Positions 26,143 through 35,546 of a stretch of 64,000 nucleotides of DNA are shown here, piece by piece; the stretch's first letter is position 1; every line of letters begins with the position of its first letter. A program made the position numbers and the translations under genes. This stretch comes from Fodinibius salinus. GTDB lineage: Bacteria; Bacteroidota; Rhodothermia; Balneolales; Balneolaceae. The stretch covers positions 275,221 through 339,220 of the forward strand of contig NZ_VNHY01000004.1 of the NCBI RefSeq assembly GCF_008124865.1. The letters are read 5' to 3'. Below the pieces are notes generated by a model. That model saw nothing but the letters and a program-made list of their open reading frames with translations, made no database searches and was not told where the DNA came from.

Positions 26143-26439
26143 GTTTGGAGAGCGTTTAGTTTGCTGGATGTTGGAAGCTGGATACAAGATGCCGATATAT
26201 GGTTCAGGACGTAAGGTGCTGGATGTAGGTTTTAGCACCCTGTGTTGTATCTAAACGCAATTAGTCAACCATATAACATCGGTTTAACAGCTCCCACTAA
26301 CTTCTTATTAGTTCCAAGGAAGTTGGATGATTTCTTTGATATTTCTTTACAAAGAGGTCCTAATTCTTATTTTCCTAGATATTAAGATGTAGCTACAACC
26401 CTTCAACTTAATTCCATTACTCTTCAGGTTACTATTTCC
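26143..26439. other. 297-bp gap with a split inverted-repeat structure
   Basis: No gene seen. TTGTATCTAAACGC (26245-26258) is complementary to GCGTTTAG (26152-26159) plus GATACAA (26181-26187), so the left arm is interrupted by 21 nt. The interrupting piece holds the GCTGGATGTTGGAAGCTGGAT motif. A smaller hairpin GGTGCT/AGCACC (26215-26239) lies inside. Confidence 0.5.
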
Positions 26440-28116
26440 ATGAAAAAACTGAATATCCTTATCCTATCCGGCCTCCTTTTATGTTGCATGATAGCCATCA
26501 GCATACCCGCCCCTGCCCAAGATTCAGGAGTCTTGGCAACCAAAGCTGATTCCCTCCGTGGCTCTATTACACCGCAGCGTGCCTGGTGGGAGGTTGTCTA
26601 TTATGATCTGCATGTAACCATACAACCCAAAGATTCTTCTATTACAGGATACAACAACATTACCTACCGGGTAACAGATCCTTCACGGAAAATGCAGATT
26701 GATTTACAGCATCCCTTACGCATAGACCAGGTTAAACAAAACGGACAAAAATTGTCGTTTAACCGTGTTGATTCAACAAATGCTTACTTTGTAGATGTTC
26801 CTCAAAAGCTTGAAAAGAACTCACTGCATACCATTTCTATTTATTACCGGGGGCAACCTAAAGTAGCAGAAAATGCTCCATGGGACGGCGGTTTTATCTG
26901 GTCTCAGGATTCGCTTGGCAATCCGTGGATTGCTACTGCCAACCAAGGACTCGGCGCCAGCGTATGGTGGCCCAACAAAGATCATCAATCTGCCGAACCC
27001 GACAGCATGAGTATCAATATTAGTGTGCCCGATTCACTGGTGAATGTCTCCAACGGTCGGCTGCGTGATACTACAAAACATGCAAACGGCATGACCACCT
27101 GGAGCTGGTTCGTCTCCAATCCCATAAACAATTACAATGTAACTGTTAATACCGGCAATTACGTCAACTTTACCGATACCCTGGAAGGCGAAAATGGGAC
27201 ACTTGATTTAAGTTATTGGGTACTGGAACAGGATTTAGAAAAAGCCAAGAAGCAATTTAAGCAGGTAAAACCAATGATACGCTGCTTTGAGGACTGGTTT
27301 GGACCATATCCCTTTTATGAGGACAGCTTCAAACTGGTACACACACCGCATCTGGGGATGGAGCACCAAAGTGCCGTAGCTTACGGTAACGGATTCCAGA
27401 ATGGATATAACGGCACCGATTTATCCGGTACCGGCTGGGGCATGAAGTGGGATTTCATCATCATCCACGAGTCGGGACACGAGTGGTGGGGCAACAATGT
27501 GACCACCAATGATATTGCTGATATGTGGGTCCACGAGGGATTTACCAGCTATGCCGAATCTATCTATACCGAATGCCGCTTTGGCAAAAAGGCCGGGGCG
27601 GAATATAGCCGCGGGCTCCGAAATCGTATTCAAAACAATAAGCCCATAACCGGTAAGTACGGATTGAATAATGAAGGTTCCGGTGATATGTATTATAAAG
27701 GACACAACATGCTACATATGATTCGACAAATTGTGGATAACGACTCCACGTGGAAAAATATCCTGCGCGGCATTCAACAAAAATTTCGCTACCAAACCGT
27801 ATCCAGCGACCAAATCGAGCGATATATCATTAAGCAGTCAGGTAAAGATCTGGATGATGTCTTTGACCAGTACCTGCACTATGCCGATATTCCAACACTT
27901 GAATACTATATCAAAAACGGAACACTATATTATCGTTGGGAAGCGACTGTGCCCCAGTTCGATATGCCGCTAAAGGTTTCGCTCGACGATGATACATACT
28001 CTTTCATTTATCCCTCCTCAGAACGGTGGAAGAAGACAAAGCTCTCACTTGATGATCCAAACAACTTTCAAATTGATAAGAATTTTTATATAAAAACGGA
28101 CTCCTTAGCACAATAA
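26440..28116 (+). CDS. M1 family metallopeptidase, secreted
   Basis: A 558-residue protein with a cleavable signal peptide ending near PAPAQ. GMEHQSAVAYG replaces the GxMEN exopeptidase signature of M1 enzymes. HESGHEWWGNN is the zinc motif HExxH, and HEGFTSYAES provides the third zinc ligand glutamate downstream. It is shorter than PepN because the large C-terminal helical domain is missing, a form common in Bacteroidota. It should remove N-terminal residues from peptides outside the cytoplasm. The two upstream genes are housekeeping; it is likely transcribed on its own. Confidence 0.92.
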   Translation: MKKLNILILSGLLLCCMIAISIPAPAQDSGVLATKADSLRGSITPQRAWWEVVYYDLHVTIQPKDSSITGYNNITYRVTDPSRKMQIDLQHPLRIDQVKQNGQKLSFNRVDSTNAYFVDVPQKLEKNSLHTISIYYRGQPKVAENAPWDGGFIWSQDSLGNPWIATANQGLGASVWWPNKDHQSAEPDSMSINISVPDSLVNVSNGRLRDTTKHANGMTTWSWFVSNPINNYNVTVNTGNYVNFTDTLEGENGTLDLSYWVLEQDLEKAKKQFKQVKPMIRCFEDWFGPYPFYEDSFKLVHTPHLGMEHQSAVAYGNGFQNGYNGTDLSGTGWGMKWDFIIIHESGHEWWGNNVTTNDIADMWVHEGFTSYAESIYTECRFGKKAGAEYSRGLRNRIQNNKPITGKYGLNNEGSGDMYYKGHNMLHMIRQIVDNDSTWKNILRGIQQKFRYQTVSSDQIERYIIKQSGKDLDDVFDQYLHYADIPTLEYYIKNGTLYYRWEATVPQFDMPLKVSLDDDTYSFIYPSSERWKKTKLSLDDPNNFQIDKNFYIKTDSLAQ

Positions 28117-28220
28117 AGGCGGCCATCAGCTAGCTTTCTTAATGCTGATCTAAACTTTTATCCAAAAATGTGTACTTTTATTAAAATATTTTGATATATC
28201 AGCCAATTCAATAAACAAAG

Positions 28221-29270
28221 ATGTTTAACGATAAGAAATATAATATTACTAAAGAAAAACTGTCTGAGATCTTACTAGAAGCTATTGAGAATACGAAAGA
28301 GATGATTCTGGTCACTACAATTCCGGAAAATATAGGGGACGAGGAAATTATTTTCGTAAACAAAGCTTTTGAAGAAGTTACACAATATTCTGAAGACGAA
28401 GTCCTTGGGAAATCACCGTCTTTACTACAAGGTCCCAAGACCGAACAGGAAGTTATCGATGATCTTGTGGCAACTTTGGAAAAGGGAGAACACTGGGAGG
28501 GTGAAACGTTCAATTATAAAAAAGATGGAACTCCTTTCCGTGTCAGCTGGAGTATCGATAAAATCAAAAATGATCAAGGAATACCTACACATTATGTTTC
28601 AGTGCAACGGAATATAACTGAAGAATACGAGCGACGGCAGCGGCTGGAAGAAATAGTTGAAGATCGTGAAATGCTGATCAAAGAAACGCATCACCGCATA
28701 AAAAATAATTTAGCAACTATTTCTGGACTCCTTGAACTACAAGTTTTAAAAAGTGATTCAGAAGAGGTAAAAAGCGTGCTTGGCGAAAGCATGAATCGTG
28801 TAAAATCAATTGCTTCTATTCATGAAAAATTATACGAAACAAAAGGCTTGGCCAGCATCACTCTCGACGATTACCTGGAAGACCTGATTAGGCAAGTTGA
28901 CAGTTCGATTGAAAATATTGACGGCCTCTCTGAAATCGATTTTGAGATCGATATTAAACCGATATCCATCCGGACAAGGCAGGCAGTACCATTAGGTTTA
29001 ATTATCAATGAGCTGGTAACAAACGCGCACAAACATGCTTTTGATGAAGATGGGGGAACAATTTCAATAAGGTGTACTGAAGAGAATAACACTATATCTC
29101 TCGAAGTTAAAGATAATGGGAGAGGCCTTCCGGAAGGTTTGGATGTAGAATCCTCACAATCTCTTGGGCTCAAGCTCATTAACTCGCTTGCTAACCAACT
29201 CGAAGCTGAGTATTCGTTTTCATCTGATAATGGTACCCAGTTCACCATGACTTTTGAAAAAAAGCATTAA
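28221..29270 (+). CDS. PAS domain sensor histidine kinase (HisKA_2 type)
   Basis: A 349-residue cytoplasmic kinase with no membrane segment. Residues about 15-135 are a PAS domain with FVNKAFEEVTQYSEDEVLGK and a PAC end (SVQRNITEE). Residue 157 or 158 in ETHHRIKNNLATISGLLEL is the phospho-acceptor of the HisKA_2 family. The ATPase part has the N box INELVTNAHKHAF and the G box DNGRGLPEG. The PAS follows the LOV family pattern (LLQGPKT) but has Pro where the flavin-binding Cys of GxNCRFLQ would be, so it is not a classical blue-light sensor. No response regulator is nearby. Confidence 0.92.
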   Translation: MFNDKKYNITKEKLSEILLEAIENTKEMILVTTIPENIGDEEIIFVNKAFEEVTQYSEDEVLGKSPSLLQGPKTEQEVIDDLVATLEKGEHWEGETFNYKKDGTPFRVSWSIDKIKNDQGIPTHYVSVQRNITEEYERRQRLEEIVEDREMLIKETHHRIKNNLATISGLLELQVLKSDSEEVKSVLGESMNRVKSIASIHEKLYETKGLASITLDDYLEDLIRQVDSSIENIDGLSEIDFEIDIKPISIRTRQAVPLGLIINELVTNAHKHAFDEDGGTISIRCTEENNTISLEVKDNGRGLPEGLDVESSQSLGLKLINSLANQLEAEYSFSSDNGTQFTMTFEKKH

Positions 29271-29461
29271 ATACCGGGCAAAGATGGTTGTAATGAAAAT
29301 TTGCAAGGTTATGACGAATCGTTTAACTTCCATTTGAATTTAAAACACAAGTCAATGAATCGAATCGCCAAACATATTATATGTCTCTGTTGTATGCATA
29401 TGGCAATGCCATACTTACAACCGGAGGACTGATTTGATTCAACTTTTTTGAACAGATTTTC

Positions 29462-29494
29462 AAGCCCTTCGGTCAGATCCCGAAGGGCTTTTTT
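29462..29494 (+). terminator. terminator upstream of the SAM riboswitch
   Basis: A perfect 11-bp stem AAGCCCTTCGG/CCGAAGGGCTT with a 7-nt loop and a T6 run. It ends the transcript coming from the kinase gene, so the riboswitch has its own promoter between here and 29531. The 190 bp between the kinase and this stem hold only a doubtful 25-codon frame starting at 29354. Confidence 0.85.
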
Positions 29495-29530
29495 AGTATC
29501 TGACTGTTGTTCTTTTCATTTACTGAATAC

Positions 29531-29648
29531 TCTTATCGAGAAAGACTGAGGGATCAGGCCCGAAGACGTCTTGGCAACCATCCTGCACATAAAATTTGTG
29601 TGTAAGAAAGGTGCCACCTCCTGCTCCGGTTTCCGGGGAAAGATGAGA
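29531..29648 (+). ncRNA. SAM-I (S-box) riboswitch aptamer
   Basis: The P1 stem TCTTATC/GATGAGA closes the domain. Conserved S-box elements follow in order: GAGGGATCAGGCCCGAAGAC, TTGGCAACC, a variable P3 hairpin region, AAGGTGCCACCTCC and GGAAAGATGAG. This order and these sequences match the SAM-I class (established consensus). It should bind S-adenosylmethionine and favour termination. It stands 135 bp before metY. Confidence 0.93.
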
Positions 29649-29686
29649 AATGAGGTTATTCGTAATAAACTGCGAAAATATTTTAC

Positions 29687-31103
<1,417 letters not shown>

Positions 31104-31204
31104 TCAGCATAATACAATGAATAGCATCTATTCTGACCCAATAAAAAATCTATGTCTCCCCTCTTGGGAGGCTATTTGACAGTAACTCGGTGTTACATCT
31201 TTTC

Positions 31205-31234
31205 CCTATTGCAAGGATCTAGACTTGCAATAGG
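31205..31234 (+). promoter_or_regulatory. perfect 11-bp hairpin between metY and metX
   Basis: CCTATTGCAAG and CTTGCAATAGG are exact complements around GATCTAGA. No T-run follows. It may stabilise the metY 3' end or regulate metX separately. Confidence 0.5.
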
Positions 31235-31311
31235 TTCAATTTCAAATAATTAAAATAACACACCAAACCTGGTGAGCATGGACGCTCATCAAAATGATAA
31301 AGTCATATATT

Positions 31312-32364
31312 ATGACCAATCAACAATCCATAACTTTTGACGAGCCTTTTGTTACTGAAAAAGGCAAAACCATTCCCCGGCCTACGGTGGCATACCAAAG
31401 CTGGGGAACACTTAACAGCGACCGCACCAACGCAGTGCTTGTGTGCCATGCACTAACGGGCAATACTGCTGCCAATGAGTGGTTCAGCGGACTCTTTGGT
31501 CCCGGCAACCCACTGGATTCCGAGGAGCAGTTTATCATCTGTCCTAATGTGCTGGGGAGCTGCTATGGCACCACCGGCCCAGCTAGCACCAATCCCAATA
31601 CCGGAAAACCTTACCGCGCTGACTTTCCTGAGATTACCATTCGAGATATGGTACGCCTGCAACAACGTTTGTTTGATGAGCTGCAGATCAACAGTATCGA
31701 AATGGTGATCGGTGGTTCTATGGGAGGCATGCAGGCACTGGAATGGTGTATCATCGATGAACGTCCGCAATCGGCCGTGCTTATCGGGATGGGCAAAGTA
31801 CACCGTCCCTGGGCCATCGGTATAAGCCATACACAGCGGCAGGCTATCTATAACGACCCTCACTGGAACGACGGCTATTATTCTAAAGACCAACCGCCCA
31901 AAGAGGGGCTGGCACTTGCACGTATGATTGCGATGATCAGCTACCGCAGCGACGCCGACTACCAGCATAAGTTTGGGCGGACGTTGCAAGACGACACCAA
32001 TCATTTTGAGGTAGAATCGTACTTGGGTTATCAGGGACACAAACTGGTAAACCGATTTGATGCCGTCTCTTACGTACGGCTTACACAGGCAATGGACAGT
32101 CACGATGTAGGCTATAACCGCGAATCATATGAAAAAGTATTGGGCGACATTCAAATTCCCGTTATGGTCATTGGTATCGACTCCGACAATCTATATCCCG
32201 TAGAAGAACAGTACGAACTGGTACGACTTTTGGATAATTCTCGCTATCGCAGGCTCAAATCTCCGCACGGTCATGATGCATTTCTGATTGAATTTGAACA
32301 GCTCAACAACATTATCAATCCATTTTTAATCGAAACTCCAACCCAAACTGTTAACTACTTATAA
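31312..32364 (+). CDS. metX: homoserine O-acetyltransferase
   Basis: Acetylates homoserine with acetyl-CoA, feeding MetY. The start is at 31312 or 31294; the later ATG gives the compact family N-terminus MTNQQSITFDEPF, and neither has a clear ribosome-binding site. About 350 residues, alpha/beta-hydrolase fold. VIGGSMGGMQALEW holds the catalytic Ser, IGIDSDNLYPVEEQ the Asp and SPHGHDAFLIE the His, and GTTGPAS is the conserved substrate loop. Its TAA shares one base with the ATG of the next gene, so it is translationally coupled to the aspartokinase fusion. Confidence 0.95.
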   Translation: MTNQQSITFDEPFVTEKGKTIPRPTVAYQSWGTLNSDRTNAVLVCHALTGNTAANEWFSGLFGPGNPLDSEEQFIICPNVLGSCYGTTGPASTNPNTGKPYRADFPEITIRDMVRLQQRLFDELQINSIEMVIGGSMGGMQALEWCIIDERPQSAVLIGMGKVHRPWAIGISHTQRQAIYNDPHWNDGYYSKDQPPKEGLALARMIAMISYRSDADYQHKFGRTLQDDTNHFEVESYLGYQGHKLVNRFDAVSYVRLTQAMDSHDVGYNRESYEKVLGDIQIPVMVIGIDSDNLYPVEEQYELVRLLDNSRYRRLKSPHGHDAFLIEFEQLNNIINPFLIETPTQTVNYL

Positions 32365-34775
32365 TGTCTTCTGATTCTAAACATATTCTTAAATTTGGCG
32401 GCACATCGCTGCAAGATCAAAAATTTATTAAACAGTCAGCGAAGATTGTCACTGATCGTCTGCAGACTGCTCAACCCTTTGTAGTAGTTTCAGCTCTTGG
32501 CGGTGTAACTGACACACTTATTTCTCTAGCCGACCAAATTGAAACAAATACCGATACTACAGAAAAGAAAATCAATGAACTGCGCAAAAAACATCTCGGT
32601 ATTTTTGACCAGCTTGCAGACAGCGACCACCAAAATCGAGAGAAACTGACTGCTCTCTTCGACGAATTACATGATATTTTAGACGGCGTGGGCATTCAGT
32701 CTGTACCTATGAAGGCCCGAAAAGACCATATTCTTTCCATCGGTGAACGAGCCTCGGCACTTATTTTTGCCTCCGCACTTTCTCAACAAGGCATATCCGG
32801 GCAGGCTTTTGAAGCTCATCAGTTTATTAAGACAGATTCCACATTCGGCGAAGCGAATGTTAAACTGGATGCCTCACGAAAACTCATCCGTCAGTATCTT
32901 CTTCAGCATCCTCAAATTATTCCCGTAATTACCGGTTTCATCGGATCTGATGAACAGCAACGCATCACCACTCTGGGTCGGTCAGGTTCGGATTATACTG
33001 CCGGACTTGTAGCCAACGCTCTCGAAGCCGAGCATCTCGAAATATGGACGGATGTTAACGGTGTACTTTCTGCCGATCCCAAGTGGGTTCCGACAGCTCA
33101 ATCAATTGATGAACTCAACTTTGCCGATATTGCCGAACTTTCGGCTCACGGCGCCGAAGTAATTCATCATCAAACTATTCAGCCTATTCGCCATCAGAAT
33201 ATATCAGTACGGGTGAAGAACAGCTACAATCCAACGCATCCGGGCACTGCTATTACGCCCGATTTTAACTCGAACGGATCGCTGAAAACCATCACCCTTA
33301 CCGGTCCTTTTGTACGATTACAAATTGATGAACAACACAGCTTGGACCTACTTTCTAACCTTAAGCAATGGTCAACCGGTGATTCGTTACCCGCCAGTAT
33401 ACAGCGAACCTCTGAATTTGAACCGGCCCGTTTTCTATTAGAGCAATCATTTTTTGAACGATTCTCTGACAAACTGGCCAACTGGGCTTCGGACCGCGGA
33501 ATTATACTCGATCTGCAATCTGAACTATATGAAGTCAAAAAGTTCAGTAACTATTTTACTGATGATAAATCGCTCACTAAACGAATCTGGAACATACTGG
33601 ATGCAAACAAACTTCAACCTGTCACCAGTTCTCGCAATCGCGATGAACGATTTATTTCGTTTCTCTTTAACAAAGAGGATGCCCAACGTGCAGCCCGATT
33701 GTTAAATGACTATCTACAAGATGACCAAACCGTCATTGATCTTTTTGTAGCAGGCACCGGGGCTGTGGGACAAACGTTACTTAAGCAACTCAAGAATTTA
33801 GAACCCGAAGGCATCACCTTTCGGCTACTCGGTACTTGTAACAGTCGCAAAGCACTTTGGGATGATCAGGGTATCGATTTGGACAAAACTATCAGCTGGT
33901 CCCAAGGCCAGCCTACCAACTGGGATCAACTAACCGAAAAACTGACGCAACCCCATTTACATAACGTCATTTTTGTAGATGCCACCGGCAGTGAAGAAGT
34001 AGCTCGGTTATACCCTCAACTAATGGAAAGCGGTGCCCACATTGTTACCCCCAGTAAGCTTGCTAATACTTTTGAACAATCCTTCTTTGATAAACTGCAG
34101 TCGCTGACTGAATCGCAGAATACCTCTTTTCGCTATGAGACAACCGTGGGCGCTGGCCTGCCGGTTATTTCTACTGTTAAAGATTTACAAGCATCCGGCG
34201 ACACCATTACCGAAATTTCGGGAGTAGTTTCAGGTACCATGACCTACTTGTTCAACCAGCTCGAGCAAGGTGTTCCCTTCAGTGATGCCGTAGCCGATGC
34301 ACGTAAAAAGGGCTATGCTGAACCGGATCCCCGTGATGATTTATCGGGCGAAGATGTGGCCCGCAAATTTCTGACGCTGGCCCGCACGCTGGGATTAAAA
34401 ATAGATAGAAATCAGCTGACAGTGGAATCACTAATTCCGAACGAACTAACCAATGTTGATAAAAACACCTTTCTAGAAAAACTTTCCGACTGTGATGGTG
34501 AATGGGAAGAGCGTATCCGCAAAGCTCAAAATAAGAATGAGGTACTCCGTTATACCGGCCGCCTCAAGGATGGGAATATTAGCATTGGCATCGAATCCGT
34601 TTCCCAAAGTTCTCCCATCGGTCAGCTTAATGGTACCAACAACCTAATTCAAATTTTTACCCACCGTTACCATCAAAGCCCACTGGTAATTCAAGGTCCC
34701 GGTGCCGGCAAAGAGGTAACCGCAGCCGGTGTGCTGGCGGACATCCTAAAAACAGCAAAAAAACTTTCGCATTAA
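32364..34775 (+). CDS. thrA: bifunctional aspartate kinase / homoserine dehydrogenase
   Basis: Catalyses the first and third steps from aspartate to homoserine. 803 residues. The N-terminal kinase domain begins LKFGGTSLQDQKFI and has the aspartate-site segment LGRSGSDYTAGL. A regulatory middle region follows in the place usually filled by ACT domains, though it is divergent here. The dehydrogenase begins at the Rossmann motif VAGTGAVGQTLLKQL, and the catalytic core is AGLPVISTVKDL with GVVSGTMTYLFNQL. Its position in a SAM-controlled operon with metX and metY suggests the pathway is dedicated to methionine here. The thrA symbol reflects architecture; metL would fit the context as well. Confidence 0.93.
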   Translation: MSSDSKHILKFGGTSLQDQKFIKQSAKIVTDRLQTAQPFVVVSALGGVTDTLISLADQIETNTDTTEKKINELRKKHLGIFDQLADSDHQNREKLTALFDELHDILDGVGIQSVPMKARKDHILSIGERASALIFASALSQQGISGQAFEAHQFIKTDSTFGEANVKLDASRKLIRQYLLQHPQIIPVITGFIGSDEQQRITTLGRSGSDYTAGLVANALEAEHLEIWTDVNGVLSADPKWVPTAQSIDELNFADIAELSAHGAEVIHHQTIQPIRHQNISVRVKNSYNPTHPGTAITPDFNSNGSLKTITLTGPFVRLQIDEQHSLDLLSNLKQWSTGDSLPASIQRTSEFEPARFLLEQSFFERFSDKLANWASDRGIILDLQSELYEVKKFSNYFTDDKSLTKRIWNILDANKLQPVTSSRNRDERFISFLFNKEDAQRAARLLNDYLQDDQTVIDLFVAGTGAVGQTLLKQLKNLEPEGITFRLLGTCNSRKALWDDQGIDLDKTISWSQGQPTNWDQLTEKLTQPHLHNVIFVDATGSEEVARLYPQLMESGAHIVTPSKLANTFEQSFFDKLQSLTESQNTSFRYETTVGAGLPVISTVKDLQASGDTITEISGVVSGTMTYLFNQLEQGVPFSDAVADARKKGYAEPDPRDDLSGEDVARKFLTLARTLGLKIDRNQLTVESLIPNELTNVDKNTFLEKLSDCDGEWEERIRKAQNKNEVLRYTGRLKDGNISIGIESVSQSSPIGQLNGTNNLIQIFTHRYHQSPLVIQGPGAGKEVTAAGVLADILKTAKKLSH

Positions 34776-34853
34776 TCAATCCTGCCCATATTGCCATTTC
34801 TAAACACTAGCGTTATACTTGGCTAAACTACTAATTAAACACATTACTGAGTC

Positions 34854-35462
34854 GTGCAAACACCGGATAATCTTTTTGATCGTAATAAAAAATGGGCACA
34901 ACAAATTAAAAAGGAACGGCCTAACTTCTTTTCTAACCTTGCAGAGGGACAAGAACCTAACTTTTTATGGATTGGCTGCTCCGACAGCCGTGTACCGGCT
35001 AATCAGATTGTAGATTTACCGCCAGGGGAACTGTTTGTTCACCGCAATATTGCTAACCTGGTCGTCCATTCTGACCTAAATTTCTTATCTGTCCTGCAAT
35101 ATGCAGTAGAAGTGCTGGAAGTCAATCATATTGTGGTATGTGGACATTATGGTTGCGGCGGCGTAAAAGCAGCAACGGATGATAAAGGACACGGAATGAT
35201 CGACAACTGGTTGCGCCAAATTAAGGATGTGCAATTGGATAATGCCGAAGAACTGAAAGGGCTTTCTGGGGATGATGAAATCAACCGACTTTGCGAACTT
35301 AATGTAGCACAACAGGTGAAAAACATCAGCACCACACCCATCGTGCAAAACGCATGGGAGAATGGGCAGAACCTGAACGTACATGGATGGATCTACAGCC
35401 TAGAACAAGGAGAGATTTCCGATCTTGAACTCACCACTTCATCTAATGATGATCTCGGCTAA
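34854..35462 (+). CDS. beta-class carbonic anhydrase
   Basis: Interconverts CO2 and bicarbonate with zinc. 202 residues, starting at GTG; a stop lies two codons upstream, so no earlier start is possible. CSDSR at residues 42-46 gives the first zinc Cys and the Asp-Arg dyad, and GHYGCGG gives His98 and Cys101. HRNIAN and LQYAVEVLEVNHI are typical beta-CA strands. It is probably cytoplasmic. It is 78 bp after thrA and could be read through from that operon. A bidirectional terminator follows. Confidence 0.95.
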   Translation: MQTPDNLFDRNKKWAQQIKKERPNFFSNLAEGQEPNFLWIGCSDSRVPANQIVDLPPGELFVHRNIANLVVHSDLNFLSVLQYAVEVLEVNHIVVCGHYGCGGVKAATDDKGHGMIDNWLRQIKDVQLDNAEELKGLSGDDEINRLCELNVAQQVKNISTTPIVQNAWENGQNLNVHGWIYSLEQGEISDLELTTSSNDDLG

Positions 35463-35486
35463 ACGCCAAGTCTAAATATTCTTATA

Positions 35487-35524
35487 CAAAAAAAGAGGAC
35501 TGATCTGACGACCAGTCCTCTTTT
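35487..35524. terminator. bidirectional terminator between convergent genes
   Basis: A perfect 12-bp stem AAAAGAGGACTG/CAGTCCTCTTTT with a 10-nt loop, flanked by A and T runs. It ends the carbonic anhydrase gene and the S9 peptidase gene. Confidence 0.85.
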
Positions 35525-35546
35525 GTCATGTATCCAATATTATTCG

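Noticed and set aside
29354..29431. 25-codon frame (MNRIAKHIICLCC...) upstream of the SAM riboswitch
   Set aside because: There is no ribosome-binding site and the composition is not protein-like. It ends just before a terminator; likely chance.
31453..32103. 216-codon minus-strand frame inside metX
   Set aside because: A shadow of the confidently identified metX; no motif and no ribosome-binding site.
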